DNA of 46,114 bases from an uncultured Bacteroidota bacterium. GTDB lineage: Bacteria; Bacteroidota; Bacteroidia; Chitinophagales; Saprospiraceae. This document shows, in pieces, positions 33,655 to 42,166 of the stretch. Positions within the stretch are counted from its first letter, which is position 1. Each line of letters begins with the position of its first letter. The notes under the pieces were generated by a model. It saw only the letters and a list, made by a program, of their open reading frames with translations. It searched no databases and was not told the DNA's origin. The translations under genes were made by a program, and so were the position numbers. The stretch covers positions 1 to 46,114 of the forward strand of contig CALMWS010000041.1 of the NCBI GenBank assembly GCA_937870795.1. The letters are read 5' to 3'.

Positions 33655-35796
33655 TTATTTCTTTTTCCCTTTGGGATGTACCAGCTTCATCTCATTGACA
33701 AGGTGTCCGGCTCCTGCAAATTTATCTATTACAAATAAAATATAACGCGCATCCACCATGATGTTTCTGCAAATGCTTGGGTCGTAATTGAGATCACTCA
33801 TTGTGCCTTCCCATACGCGGTCAAAATTGAGGCCAATGAGATTGCCTTTGGCATCAATTGCCGGACTGCCCGAATTGCCACCCGTGGTGTGGTTGGAACC
33901 TATAAAACAAACGGGCATCTTTCCACTTGCATCTGCATACTTGCCATAATCTTTCTTTTCATGGAGGCTTTTTAATTTGGCATGAACATCAAATTCATAA
34001 TCTCCCGGCACGTATTTTTCAAGAACACCATCCAGGTAAGTATAAGGTAAAAAATTGACCCCATCCCGAGGTTGATAACCCTGTACTTTGCCGTAGGTGA
34101 CACGCAATGTAGAATTGGCGTCAGGGAAAAATTTCTTCTCAGGAAACAACTCCATTTGTGCTTTCATATAAATGGACTGAAGACTGTCAATTTGCCTTTT
34201 GTTTTTTTCGAAAGATGGATTTACCCTTGTTTTTATAATTTCATTCCATTCATTGGCAAGTTGATACATTGCATCGGCTTTGATCGTTTCAGAGACTGTT
34301 TTGGCATCCTGAGCCAACAAGGCCATTGCTTTTTCTCGGTTTGCAAAAGGACTCTTGCTATATAGATCCTGTGCCATTGACTGCATATCGGCGTTGTTAA
34401 TACCCGCTGGCAGATACGCACTATTGAGGTCTTTTTTACAGATGTTCATCAGGGCTACAAATATTTCCTGGTCAATGTCTGCCGAGAAATCATTGTAAAA
34501 CTCGTTGAGGAATTCAATAAATCGGTCCTTCATTTTGGCGTAATCCTTTTCACCACTTTTGTCGAGGGTTTGCACCAGGTTGCGGGCACTGCCCATCAGT
34601 CTCATCAATTCGATATTTCTGTTGGGGGCTTCACTATAATAATCCCTCACCAGACTTGCCTCCAGATTGGCATTATAGAGCTTGTCAAATTGAGAAATCA
34701 TGCCGGTATATTTCCCCGTTTTGGCTGCCCTTTTCTCAAAATCTGCTTCGAAATTTTGTTTTTTCTCAATGGCATGGGTTGATTTTAGACCTTTGGCTTC
34801 TCCGATCCATTTTTTCCAATAGTTGGCGATGGTTGCATATTTGGCGGCATATTTAAGTCGTGTACCCTCATCTTTGCGCATGTACTTATCCATGATTTTT
34901 AATGCTGCGTCTCTTATTGCAATTTTCGCCGGATCCGAATTTTCCATAATTTGTTTAACAGCTATGGAAGGCAGGTATTCATCCGTACGTCCAGGAAACC
35001 CAAAAACCATGGTAAAATCGCCTTCTTTCACACCATCCATTGAAACAGGAAGAAAATGTTTTGGTGTAAAGGGTTTGTTGCTTTCAGAAAAGTCCGCGGG
35101 CTCATTGTTAGGGCCGGCGTAAATTCTAAAAAGTGAAAAATCTCCGGTATGACGGGGCCAAACCCAGTTGTCGGTATCAGCCCCAAATTTTCCGATGGAT
35201 TCAGGAGGGGTACCCACCAATCGTACATCGTTGTATCGAACCATAAAAAAAGCCAGGTATTGATTTCCGGCAAAAAACGGCTTGATTTCCAGTTCATGAA
35301 ACTTGTCCATTTCGTGTCTGTCTCTGTATTTTTTCATATTGATATCAATCACAGATTGTTTTAGAGCGGCCGTCATTTCGGGTTTTACCCCATCCATAAT
35401 CTCTGTGGTCACATCTTCAATCCGTTCTATAAAACGGGCAAATAAGCCTGGATTGGGCAGTTCTTCATTAAAGGATTTTGCCCAAAATCCATCTCTTAGG
35501 TAGTTTTTTTCTATGCTTGAATGTGACTGGATGTTTTCATATCCGCAGTGGTGGTTGGTGAGTAAAAGTCCCTGGTTGGAAATCACTTCTGAGGTGCAAA
35601 AACCGCCAAAGTGGGCTACGGCATCTTTAAGTGAGCCCTTGTTGACACTATAAATGTCTTCGGCTTTTAACTTCATGCCCATTGACTTCATTTCAGCTTC
35701 ATTCAGGGCTTTGAGCAGGTGCGGAAGCCACATGCCTTCGCCGGCAAAAGAAAGGGTTGTAAAGAACAGCAAAAAAGTTACAATCGTTGTTTTCAT
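33655..35796 (-). CDS. S46 family dipeptidyl peptidase, DPP11-type by specificity residue
   Basis: The 713-residue protein has a signal peptide (about 1-18) and starts its mature part with GMWLPHLL, as S46 peptidases do. The catalytic triad can be placed at H83 (LLTNHHCGY), D219 (RHTGDFSLFR) and S642 (GGNSGSPAID). The residue 18 positions after the Ser is R660 (IGLNFDRVWEG). In Porphyromonas gingivalis DPP11 this is Arg673, which selects Asp/Glu at P1, while DPP7 has Gly there. It would remove dipeptides from peptides in the periplasm, favouring acidic P1 residues. It is a single gene bounded by terminators. Confidence 0.94.
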   Translation of the reverse strand: MKTTIVTFLLFFTTLSFAGEGMWLPHLLKALNEAEMKSMGMKLKAEDIYSVNKGSLKDAVAHFGGFCTSEVISNQGLLLTNHHCGYENIQSHSSIEKNYLRDGFWAKSFNEELPNPGLFARFIERIEDVTTEIMDGVKPEMTAALKQSVIDINMKKYRDRHEMDKFHELEIKPFFAGNQYLAFFMVRYNDVRLVGTPPESIGKFGADTDNWVWPRHTGDFSLFRIYAGPNNEPADFSESNKPFTPKHFLPVSMDGVKEGDFTMVFGFPGRTDEYLPSIAVKQIMENSDPAKIAIRDAALKIMDKYMRKDEGTRLKYAAKYATIANYWKKWIGEAKGLKSTHAIEKKQNFEADFEKRAAKTGKYTGMISQFDKLYNANLEASLVRDYYSEAPNRNIELMRLMGSARNLVQTLDKSGEKDYAKMKDRFIEFLNEFYNDFSADIDQEIFVALMNICKKDLNSAYLPAGINNADMQSMAQDLYSKSPFANREKAMALLAQDAKTVSETIKADAMYQLANEWNEIIKTRVNPSFEKNKRQIDSLQSIYMKAQMELFPEKKFFPDANSTLRVTYGKVQGYQPRDGVNFLPYTYLDGVLEKYVPGDYEFDVHAKLKSLHEKKDYGKYADASGKMPVCFIGSNHTTGGNSGSPAIDAKGNLIGLNFDRVWEGTMSDLNYDPSICRNIMVDARYILFVIDKFAGAGHLVNEMKLVHPKGKKK

Positions 35797-35856
35797 GATT
35801 TACAGTTAGGCTGCAAAGATAGACAATTACCCACCTTGAGTAGGTATATCAAATAG

Positions 35857-35884
35857 AAAAGCCGTCCACAGGAGACGGCTTTTT
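35857..35884 (-). terminator. Terminator of the BlaI/M56 operon
   Basis: AAAAGCCGTC (35857-35866) and GACGGCTTTT (35874-35883) form a perfect 10-bp stem with a 7-nt loop and A/T tracts on both sides. It lies 20 nt after the M56 gene's stop and could work in either direction. Confidence 0.8.
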
Positions 35885-35903
35885 AGTGTGATGTATGTTA
35901 TTT

Positions 35904-37382
35904 TTATTTTCCGTCCAGCCAAAAATTGACGGGTAAGGTCATAAAAGCTGCTACATTTTTGCCGTTCTTTTTTGCCGGAATCCATCTTTCTTTTTGCATG
36001 TTCATCTTGGATAAGATACGCAAAACTTCGTTGCCGGTGCCATCACCCGGCTCGGTTTCTATGACCAGGTTTTCAATGTAACCTTCTGTATTGACCACAA
36101 AGGTTGCTATACATCGTCCCTGTGTTTTATTTTTTCTGGCTTGTTCTGGATACTTCATTTCTTTGGCAATCCACGACATTAGTTTTTGGTTTGAACAATC
36201 AATTTTTTGTTGCAATGTCCCATTGTCTTCACATCCAGGAAATCGGGGCATTTCATCTACATCGGCAGCCGACAAACTATTTTTGGATGCAGACTTGCCG
36301 GGAGGCGGCGGCGGAGGTGGTGGTGGCGGCGCCACTTCTTCGTAAATAATTTTGCCACTTTTTCCGGGCGGCGGCGGTGGCGGCGGTGGCGGCGGTGGTG
36401 CCTGCATCTTTCCTGATCTGCCAGCCTGGTTTGGCGGTGGTGGCGGTGGAGGAGGCGGTGGCACACGCATGTCGTGGGTAATAGGCACAGTATCTGCCAT
36501 GATGAAATTGACTTTTTCAATTGATCTGGCAGGACTTGAAAAAGAAGAAAACACCATAGCCAACGTACCAAGCATCAGGGGAGAAAGCAAATAGAAAAGC
36601 AGCTGCTTGCGATTACTTCTGTTGTGGTTTAGCATATGAATACGATTTTTAATTTCTGATTGAAAAAAAGGACTCACAAAATCAGGCTCTTGCCAGTTTG
36701 AGTAGGGTCCTAATAACATTTGAATGTACTTTTCAGCAGACCAGCTTCTGGATACAGATTCATCAGCAATAAACTCGTGGCTTTCTTTCAGTGCTTTTTT
36801 GTAAAGCCTAAGCAATGGTTGAAACCAAAAGATGCAATTCAATATTTCCAGACACAGTAAATCAAAGCTGTGGCCCAAACGAATGTGCATTTTTTCATGC
36901 TCAATGACGGCACTTAGGGATGACGGATAGGGATGGTCATTGTGAATAAAAATCCATCCAAAAAATGAAAATGGACTGTGAACCTGTGAATGCTGTACTA
37001 AGGTATAGCTGTGAAAAGAAGTTTTGCTACCTTCAAGATAAATCCTTACAAGGCGGTACAAACCATAAAAAAACCGGAGGGAGAAAAAGCAGAGGCCGGT
37101 ATAATAAAGCAGCCACCACCAGCTTGAATAATCATTAAACCCTTGAGCAGCTTGACTGCCAAAATTAATTTCAGGTAAGACACCATAAACCAACTCTCTT
37201 GTCTGAGCATCGGCCCAATTGGGTAAAAAACCGGAAAGTGCGGTTGCCGTCAAACCAAAGAGCAGCGTAAATAGTAAGTACCAGCGATTGAGTGCAAAAA
37301 AAGTTGTCCGCCTCAATAGGCTGTAGTAAAGTAAAAGAGAGCTTGCCCAGACAAATGCAGATTGTAGCAAAAAGGTACTCAT
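35904..37382 (-). CDS. M56 (BlaR1-like) membrane metallopeptidase fused to a proline-rich linker and TonB domain
   Basis: The 492-residue protein has N-terminal transmembrane helices (about 3-21, 31-50, 88-110 and near 265-285) and a cytoplasmic zinc-protease site H162-E-K-M-H166 (IEHEKMHIRLGHSFD), as in BlaR1/MecR1. A linker then carries three proline tracts of 10, 11 and 10 residues. Next comes a TonB C-terminal domain (about 410-490; CIATFVVNTEGYIENLVIE, RWIPAKKNGKNVAAFMTLPV). This fusion is a known Bacteroidota form in which a BlaR1-like protein may couple to an outer-membrane receptor. It overlaps the BlaI gene by 4 bp (ATGA) and is probably repressed by it. The signal it responds to is unknown. 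Confidence 0.92.
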   Translation of the reverse strand: MSTFLLQSAFVWASSLLLYYSLLRRTTFFALNRWYLLFTLLFGLTATALSGFLPNWADAQTRELVYGVLPEINFGSQAAQGFNDYSSWWWLLYYTGLCFFSLRFFYGLYRLVRIYLEGSKTSFHSYTLVQHSQVHSPFSFFGWIFIHNDHPYPSSLSAVIEHEKMHIRLGHSFDLLCLEILNCIFWFQPLLRLYKKALKESHEFIADESVSRSWSAEKYIQMLLGPYSNWQEPDFVSPFFQSEIKNRIHMLNHNRSNRKQLLFYLLSPLMLGTLAMVFSSFSSPARSIEKVNFIMADTVPITHDMRVPPPPPPPPPPNQAGRSGKMQAPPPPPPPPPPPGKSGKIIYEEVAPPPPPPPPPPGKSASKNSLSAADVDEMPRFPGCEDNGTLQQKIDCSNQKLMSWIAKEMKYPEQARKNKTQGRCIATFVVNTEGYIENLVIETEPGDGTGNEVLRILSKMNMQKERWIPAKKNGKNVAAFMTLPVNFWLDGK

Positions 37383-37744
37383 GACTTAAACTTATTTTTT
37401 ATTTCTTCCAAATCTTTGAGGCTCAAGTCGTTTTCATGAACCAAAAATGAGACCAGTTCATTCATCGATCCCTCAAAATAATGGCTAACCAGTTTTTTTA
37501 AGGAAAACCTGGTGTAGGCTTTTTTGTCCACTGCAGCATAGTACTCATGCGTTCTACCATACGTTTTGTGAGTCACAAAGCCTTTTGATTCAAGGATGCG
37601 GATTATTGAAGAAATGGTGGAATGCGGTGGTTTGGGGTCTTCCATTTTTTCTATGAGCTGACTAACAGTTGCGGGCCCATAATCCCAGATATATTGCATT
37701 ACCTCTTCTTCTGCTTTTGTAAGTTTTGAAAGTGATTGATCCAT
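37379..37744 (-). CDS. BlaI/MecI/CopY family repressor
   Basis: The 121-residue protein has the BlaI winged-helix layout: LTKAEEEVMQYIWDYGPATV at the start, recognition region PPHSTISSIIRILESKGFV, wing HKTYGRTHEYYAAVDKKAY, and C-terminal dimerisation helices (GSMNELVSFLVHENDLSLKD). BlaI proteins repress their own operon and are cleaved or released through the partner M56 peptidase. The partner follows with a 4-bp overlap, and a palindromic operator lies in the promoter just upstream. The regulated trait need not be beta-lactam resistance, as no beta-lactamase gene is here. Confidence 0.95.
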   Translation of the reverse strand: MDQSLSKLTKAEEEVMQYIWDYGPATVSQLIEKMEDPKPPHSTISSIIRILESKGFVTHKTYGRTHEYYAAVDKKAYTRFSLKKLVSHYFEGSMNELVSFLVHENDLSLKDLEEIKNKFKS

Positions 37745-38055
37745 ATGGTTTAACTAATAATGCAAATATACAACGTATTTATACGTTATGCAACTTATTT
37801 TTACAATAATCTGCAAGAATATTTACATACCACACAAAAGTTTAATAATTGAATATTTACTTGTATTAAATTTTAATCACAAGACAATTTAAAACCAAAA
37901 ACATAATATTATTTTGATTTCACCTTGAGAAAAATTGAGATCTTACTTATTACCTGGTTTAGTCAAGAGAAGTTTGGCCAAAAAGCCACCTGATTTGAAT
38001 GAATCCTTATAATCTTGCTTTATGGAAATTAACAGAAACTTCTATATGCAATGAA
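37745..38055. other. Intergenic region upstream of the BlaI operon
   Basis: This 311-bp AT-rich stretch contains the BlaI promoter/operator at its left end (37763-37793). The remaining 260 bp hold no ORF or repeat that I can support. It also covers the region downstream of the unknown secreted protein gene; no clear terminator hairpin is visible there. Confidence 0.4.
37763..37793 (-). promoter_or_regulatory. Promoter and palindromic operator of the BlaI/M56 operon
   Basis: Read on the minus strand, TTG (37791-37793) and TATATTTG (37763-37770) are -33 and -7 boxes with a 20-nt spacer. The spacer contains the perfect palindrome AACGTAT-TT-ATACGTT (37772-37787). A BlaI dimer bound there would block RNA polymerase, as in other BlaI systems. 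The site lies 28 nt before the BlaI start codon. Confidence 0.65.
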
Positions 38056-38757
38056 TTATTTCATCACTTCTTTCCACATTTCATATCTGTTACCTAACAG
38101 ACCGTCAAGTTTTCTAACATAGTTAGCCATCTTGTCTTTGATAAAAAGGGAGGCAAGTCCTTCAAAAATATTGCGGTTGTATTTGTTGGGAAAATGGGTG
38201 GGCATGTTATCACCGTTGGGTGCATAAATAACAAAGCTATCATCGTTATTGCCTCTGCCGCACAACAAATAATAATCTGATTCCATTTTGATCGAAGGGT
38301 CAACGATACCCTGATCGTTTAAAAAAATACCAGCCTCCCTGCCATTTGCCAGTTTTTTTTGGTCATAGTCGTGAATGAAAACCACCTTGGAGAAGTGATA
38401 TTCATTTCTGAATGCCTTAATAACATTCTTTTTATACAACTCACGGTCTTCCAGGTGGGTTTTGAGCAAGTGGGAGAGTGATTTTCTTTTTTCTTCGGAA
38501 GTGGCAGGATCCTGAATTGTTTTTTGCAACAGATCGGCTTTGTTTTTATTCATATAAATGCGCACCACCAGGGTCCCATTATGTAAGCCCGCCAATTGTT
38601 CTGCCGCCGTTGAAATGGCAAGGTCGTAGTCGGACTGTGCATAAAAAGGGCTAATCAGCGTCATCAATATGCCCACAATAAAGATTTTGATATGTTTTTG
38701 TCTCTTCACTTTGTATTCAGAAATGTTAAACCATTGGATTGCCCGGCAAGTTATCAT
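38056..38757 (-). CDS. Secreted protein of unknown function
   Basis: The 233-residue product (from ATG at 38757) has a hydrophobic signal (IKIFIVGILMTLISPFYAQS). A GTG at 38709 gives a neater signal peptide (MKRQKHIKIFIVGILMTLIS) and may be the true start. The mature part has helical and charged stretches (LLQKTIQDPATSEEKRKSLS) and strand segments (KVVFIHDYDQKKL, YYLLCGRGNNDDSFVIY, GIFLNDQGIVDPSIK). No family is recognised. It is divergent from the acyl-CoA dehydrogenase gene. Export is the only firm statement. Confidence 0.75.
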   Translation of the reverse strand: MITCRAIQWFNISEYKVKRQKHIKIFIVGILMTLISPFYAQSDYDLAISTAAEQLAGLHNGTLVVRIYMNKNKADLLQKTIQDPATSEEKRKSLSHLLKTHLEDRELYKKNVIKAFRNEYHFSKVVFIHDYDQKKLANGREAGIFLNDQGIVDPSIKMESDYYLLCGRGNNDDSFVIYAPNGDNMPTHFPNKYNRNIFEGLASLFIKDKMANYVRKLDGLLGNRYEMWKEVMK

Positions 38758-38894
38758 TTTTTGTCAAAATGGTAGATTTTGAGCTCAGTTTGAGTTGTCG
38801 GATATACATCAAAGCGCAATATTTCTAAATAAGTCCAATTTTTCTCATCTTTGAAGCCCTGATAGTTGTTAACCAAGTAAACCAAAGAATCAAA

Positions 38895-40070
38895 ATGAAT
38901 TTTTTCATTTCCGAAGAACAATTGGCAGTAAAAGAAGCCGCCAGAGATTTTACCCAGCAAGTATTACTTCCCGGTGTAATTGAAAGGGATAAAAACATGA
39001 AATATCCCAAAGAAGAAGTACAAAAAATGGCCGAAATGGGCTTTTTGGGCATGATGGTTGATCCAAATTATGGTGGTGGTGGCATGGATACATTGAGCTA
39101 TGTGCTGGCCATGGAAGAAATATCAAAGGTCGACAGTTCTTGTTCTGTAATAATGTCTGTCAACAATTCTCTGGTATGCTGGGGACTTGAGACCTATGGA
39201 ACAGAAGAACAAAAATCCAAGTACCTCACAAAATTATCTACAGGCGAATGGATCGGTTCATTTTGTTTATCGGAGCCGGAAGCTGGCAGTGATGCTACCA
39301 GTCAACGCACTACTGCCATTGACATGGGTGACCATTACCTGCTCAACGGCACTAAAAATTGGATTACCAATGGAGGAACGAGCAGTGTCCATCTTGTCAT
39401 CGCCCAAACCTATCCTGAAAAAGGGCATAAGGGCATCAATGCCTTTATTGTAGAGACCAGTTGGCAGGGTGTAAACATTGGAGCCAAAGAAGACAAATTG
39501 GGAATCAGGGCTTCAGATACCCACACCATCATGTACACAGATGTAAAAGTGCCAAAAGAAAATCGTATTGGCGAAGATGGCTTTGGTTTTAAGTTTGCCA
39601 TGAAGGTTTTAAGTGGAGGTAGAATTGGCATCGCCGCTCAAGCCTTGGGCATTGCAGCTGGTGCATATGAACTGGCAGTAAAATATGCCAAAGAAAGAGA
39701 AGCTTTTGGAAGGCCCATTGGTCAACACCAGGCAATTGCTTTTAAGTTGGCAGACATGGCTACAGAAATTGAAGCAGCGCGCCTGCTGGTTTATAGAGCT
39801 GCCATTATGAAAGATCAGGGCCTTGATTACACCACCGCAGCCAGCATGGCAAAATTATTTGCTTCAGAAGTTGCCATGAGGCATTCTGTTGAAGCGGTAC
39901 AGGTTCACGGTGGCTATGGTTATGTAAAAGAATACCACGTGGAAAGATTGATGAGAGATGCCAAAATCACCCAGATTTACGAAGGCACCTCAGAAATGCA
40001 GCGAATCGTGATCAGTAGGGCCGTTTTGGCCGGCCAATTGTACGAACCGATATTTTTTCAGGAAGGATAA
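38895..40070 (+). CDS. Acyl-CoA dehydrogenase (short/branched-chain type)
   Basis: The 391-residue flavoenzyme matches the family over its full length: N-terminal helical domain (ISEEQLAVKEAARDF), FAD/substrate region CLSEPEAGSDATSQ and NGTKNWITNGG, and the C-terminal helical domain with REAFGRPIGQHQAIAFKLAD and VHGGYGYVKEYHVERLMRDA. The catalytic base is E363 in QIYEGTSEM, the position used by short-chain (butyryl-CoA type) enzymes. It catalyses the first oxidation step of acyl-CoA breakdown, giving enoyl-CoA and passing electrons to ETF. It shares a transcript with the site-2 protease gene (11 nt between), though no functional link is known. Confidence 0.95.
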   Translation: MNFFISEEQLAVKEAARDFTQQVLLPGVIERDKNMKYPKEEVQKMAEMGFLGMMVDPNYGGGGMDTLSYVLAMEEISKVDSSCSVIMSVNNSLVCWGLETYGTEEQKSKYLTKLSTGEWIGSFCLSEPEAGSDATSQRTTAIDMGDHYLLNGTKNWITNGGTSSVHLVIAQTYPEKGHKGINAFIVETSWQGVNIGAKEDKLGIRASDTHTIMYTDVKVPKENRIGEDGFGFKFAMKVLSGGRIGIAAQALGIAAGAYELAVKYAKEREAFGRPIGQHQAIAFKLADMATEIEAARLLVYRAAIMKDQGLDYTTAASMAKLFASEVAMRHSVEAVQVHGGYGYVKEYHVERLMRDAKITQIYEGTSEMQRIVISRAVLAGQLYEPIFFQEG

Positions 40071-40081
40071 TTCCGTAACCC

Positions 40082-41152
40082 TTGGAAGGAACCATCACCA
40101 TTGGGACATTTTTCAATATCCCCCTTAAATTACATTGGTCGTTTGCATTGCTGCTTGCCTACGTTTTATTCAATGTAGTCACCAATGACTCTTTTACCAT
40201 TGTGGGCATTGTTGCATTCTTATTTTTATGCGTTGTGCTTCACGAATATGGCCACGCTTTGATGGCTAAAAGATTTAAGGTCAATACCAAAGATATAATC
40301 CTGTCACCCATTGGCGGTGTAGCCCGATTGGAGAGATTACCCGAAAAACCAGCACAGGAACTGGTCATCGCCCTGGCCGGACCCGCGGTCAATTTATTGC
40401 TTGCATCGCTGCTTCTTCTTGTTTTGGTGCTGACAGGTTTTGATTGGAACACTGTACAAAATCCGGGAGTGGTCACTCCTGATTTTACCGATTATCTGGT
40501 GATAGGACTTTACATCAATGTAATGTTATTTGGTTTCAACCTCGTACCTGCATTCCCCATGGATGGGGGTAGGGTGCTTCGTTCACTACTGGCTTTGAAG
40601 TACGGTCGATCCAAGGCCACACAAATTGCAGGTTGGGTGGGTAGAATCATAGCCCTGCTTTTTATTGCCTACGGACTTTATAATCGGGATTATTTATTTG
40701 CCTTCCTGGGCTTATTTATCTTTATGATGGCCAGGGTGGAAATGAACGAGGTTGTGGTCATGGAAAAATTGGTCAATTTAAAGGTGGCCGATTACTGCAG
40801 AACCGAATTGGTATCTTACCACCTGGGTGATGCTATGACCGTTGTTGTTGAGAAAGCAAAAAGAGACGGCATCGTTTATGCCATTGTACTCGATAGCTTA
40901 GGCTACCCTGCCGGCATGATAACTCCTGTCCAAATTATCAGAGCGCAAGCCATTCAGGATTTGACACAACCTGTGTCTGTTTTTATGGATGCTAAGCTGC
41001 ATTTCATTGAAATTCACGAAAGCATGAAAACGGCATATGAATATATGCAGAAACACCAATGCGGACTGCTCCTTGTCAACGATGAAAATGGGCAACTTGT
41101 GTCGATGTTGGATAAAGACGCTGTTTCCCGGGCTATTGGCCTTTTTTCATAA
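40082..41152 (+). CDS. Site-2 protease family (M50) membrane metallopeptidase with CBS-like C-terminus
   Basis: The start is TTG at 40082: a stop lies two codons upstream in frame and no ATG precedes the conserved N-terminus (MEGTITIGTFFNIPLKLHWSF, with TTG read as Met). The 356-residue protein has M50B features: H54-E55-YG-H58 in LCVVLHEYGHALMAKRF, the loop GGVARLERLPEKPAQELVIA, and NLVPAFPMDGGRVLRSLLA, whose Asp is the third zinc ligand. About six transmembrane segments precede a cytoplasmic CBS-like pair (about 225-355), often present in this rhomboid-unrelated S2P group. It cuts membrane proteins within the bilayer; its substrate is unknown. Its 3' end overlaps the convergent flippase-like gene by 20 bp. 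Confidence 0.92.
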   Translation: MEGTITIGTFFNIPLKLHWSFALLLAYVLFNVVTNDSFTIVGIVAFLFLCVVLHEYGHALMAKRFKVNTKDIILSPIGGVARLERLPEKPAQELVIALAGPAVNLLLASLLLLVLVLTGFDWNTVQNPGVVTPDFTDYLVIGLYINVMLFGFNLVPAFPMDGGRVLRSLLALKYGRSKATQIAGWVGRIIALLFIAYGLYNRDYLFAFLGLFIFMMARVEMNEVVVMEKLVNLKVADYCRTELVSYHLGDAMTVVVEKAKRDGIVYAIVLDSLGYPAGMITPVQIIRAQAIQDLTQPVSVFMDAKLHFIEIHESMKTAYEYMQKHQCGLLLVNDENGQLVSMLDKDAVSRAIGLFS

Positions 41153-42152
41153 GTTGGCCCTTTAGCATATTGAATAAAATGACCGATAAGATTAAAATAA
41201 AATAATAGGTAAAGAACCTCCAGGTAGAAACGATAAGGTTGGGCAGATCACCCGATAAACTTCCTTTAAACAATACCAGAAATGCAGCCTCAGCTCCACC
41301 AGATGCACCGGGAGTGGGTATTATCAGCATGCCCATCCAAATAATCCATTGTTTGATGTACATGTCAAACCAAGTAAATGGAATATCCAGTGAAATGAGA
41401 ATGATGGCCAGGATGGTAAACTTAGTGAACCACTGATAGAATAAAATAATGATGCTTACTGCAAGCCTCCATTTTCCTGTTTTAACAACATCCAGATAGG
41501 TCTGTCCAATGTCAGAAAAATAATGCCGCAAGCCAGCGTTAAATCTGGATAATCGCAACTGCCAACTTTCTGGAAAATACGACAGTATTTTTTTAATAAT
41601 AAGTTTTACGGTTTTCCATCCCAGTATAATGGCCAGCAGGAAAATACTCAACCCAATCAGCAATGATGAATGTTTTAGTAAATATGCCCCAAGTTGCTCG
41701 ATTACATGGTGCATGTAGAGTAGCGTCAATACAATGCCCGTGCCGTAAAAAATGATGTCTTCTGTGGCTGACAACAAAACCATAAAAGTAGCCTTGGGCG
41801 CTGGCATGCCTTTGTTGACCAGCATGCCTATTTTCACCGGACCACCACCCACTGCTGTAGGTGTGATCGCAGCCCCAATATCGTTTGCCATAACAATGGC
41901 GAAAGCCGATTTGAAACTGATGGGGTAGTCCAGCCAGCGACTCCACATCACAATGCGAAAGGCATGTCCGATCCAGGGCGATATGGCCAATATTGTAATA
42001 AGTACCAGATAGTACCATTTGATCTGATACAATAATTCAAAAGATTTGGGATCAATGGTGTAAGCCAGAAAAATGGCATGCAACAACAGACCAATACCTA
42101 TTAGGATAAATAGTCGGTTGATGATTTTATTATAGTCTTTTTCTTTGTTCAT
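41133..42152 (-). CDS. Flippase-like membrane protein (LPG synthase TM / UPF0104 family)
   Basis: The 339-residue protein has about eight hydrophobic helices and the family signature DIGAAITPTAVGGGPVKIGM near residue 90, followed by PAPKATFMVLLSATEDIIFY. The later motif PTPGASGGAEAAFLVLF is also typical. Members relate to the membrane part of lysyl-phosphatidylglycerol synthase and are predicted to move or modify lipids, but it lacks the soluble transferase domain. It is the second gene of a minus-strand pair, 14 nt after the M1 aminopeptidase gene. Confidence 0.9.
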   Translation of the reverse strand: MNKEKDYNKIINRLFILIGIGLLLHAIFLAYTIDPKSFELLYQIKWYYLVLITILAISPWIGHAFRIVMWSRWLDYPISFKSAFAIVMANDIGAAITPTAVGGGPVKIGMLVNKGMPAPKATFMVLLSATEDIIFYGTGIVLTLLYMHHVIEQLGAYLLKHSSLLIGLSIFLLAIILGWKTVKLIIKKILSYFPESWQLRLSRFNAGLRHYFSDIGQTYLDVVKTGKWRLAVSIIILFYQWFTKFTILAIILISLDIPFTWFDMYIKQWIIWMGMLIIPTPGASGGAEAAFLVLFKGSLSGDLPNLIVSTWRFFTYYFILILSVILFNMLKGQLMKKGQ

Positions 42153-42166
42153 GCTTTTGGGTGGGC

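Noticed and set aside
36091-36594. Glycine-rich plus-strand frames
   Set aside because: They are the reverse complement of the proline-rich linker of the M56-TonB gene.
38754-38960. 68-codon minus-strand frame upstream of the unknown secreted protein, ending ATGA-overlapping with it
   Set aside because: Its composition looks protein-like, but its N-terminal part lies over the start of the acyl-CoA dehydrogenase gene and the only ATG is inside that gene. A shorter form starting near 38880 cannot be excluded.
41593-42018. 141-codon minus-strand frame inside the flippase-like gene
   Set aside because: It lies wholly within a well-supported membrane protein gene in another frame and shows no independent feature.
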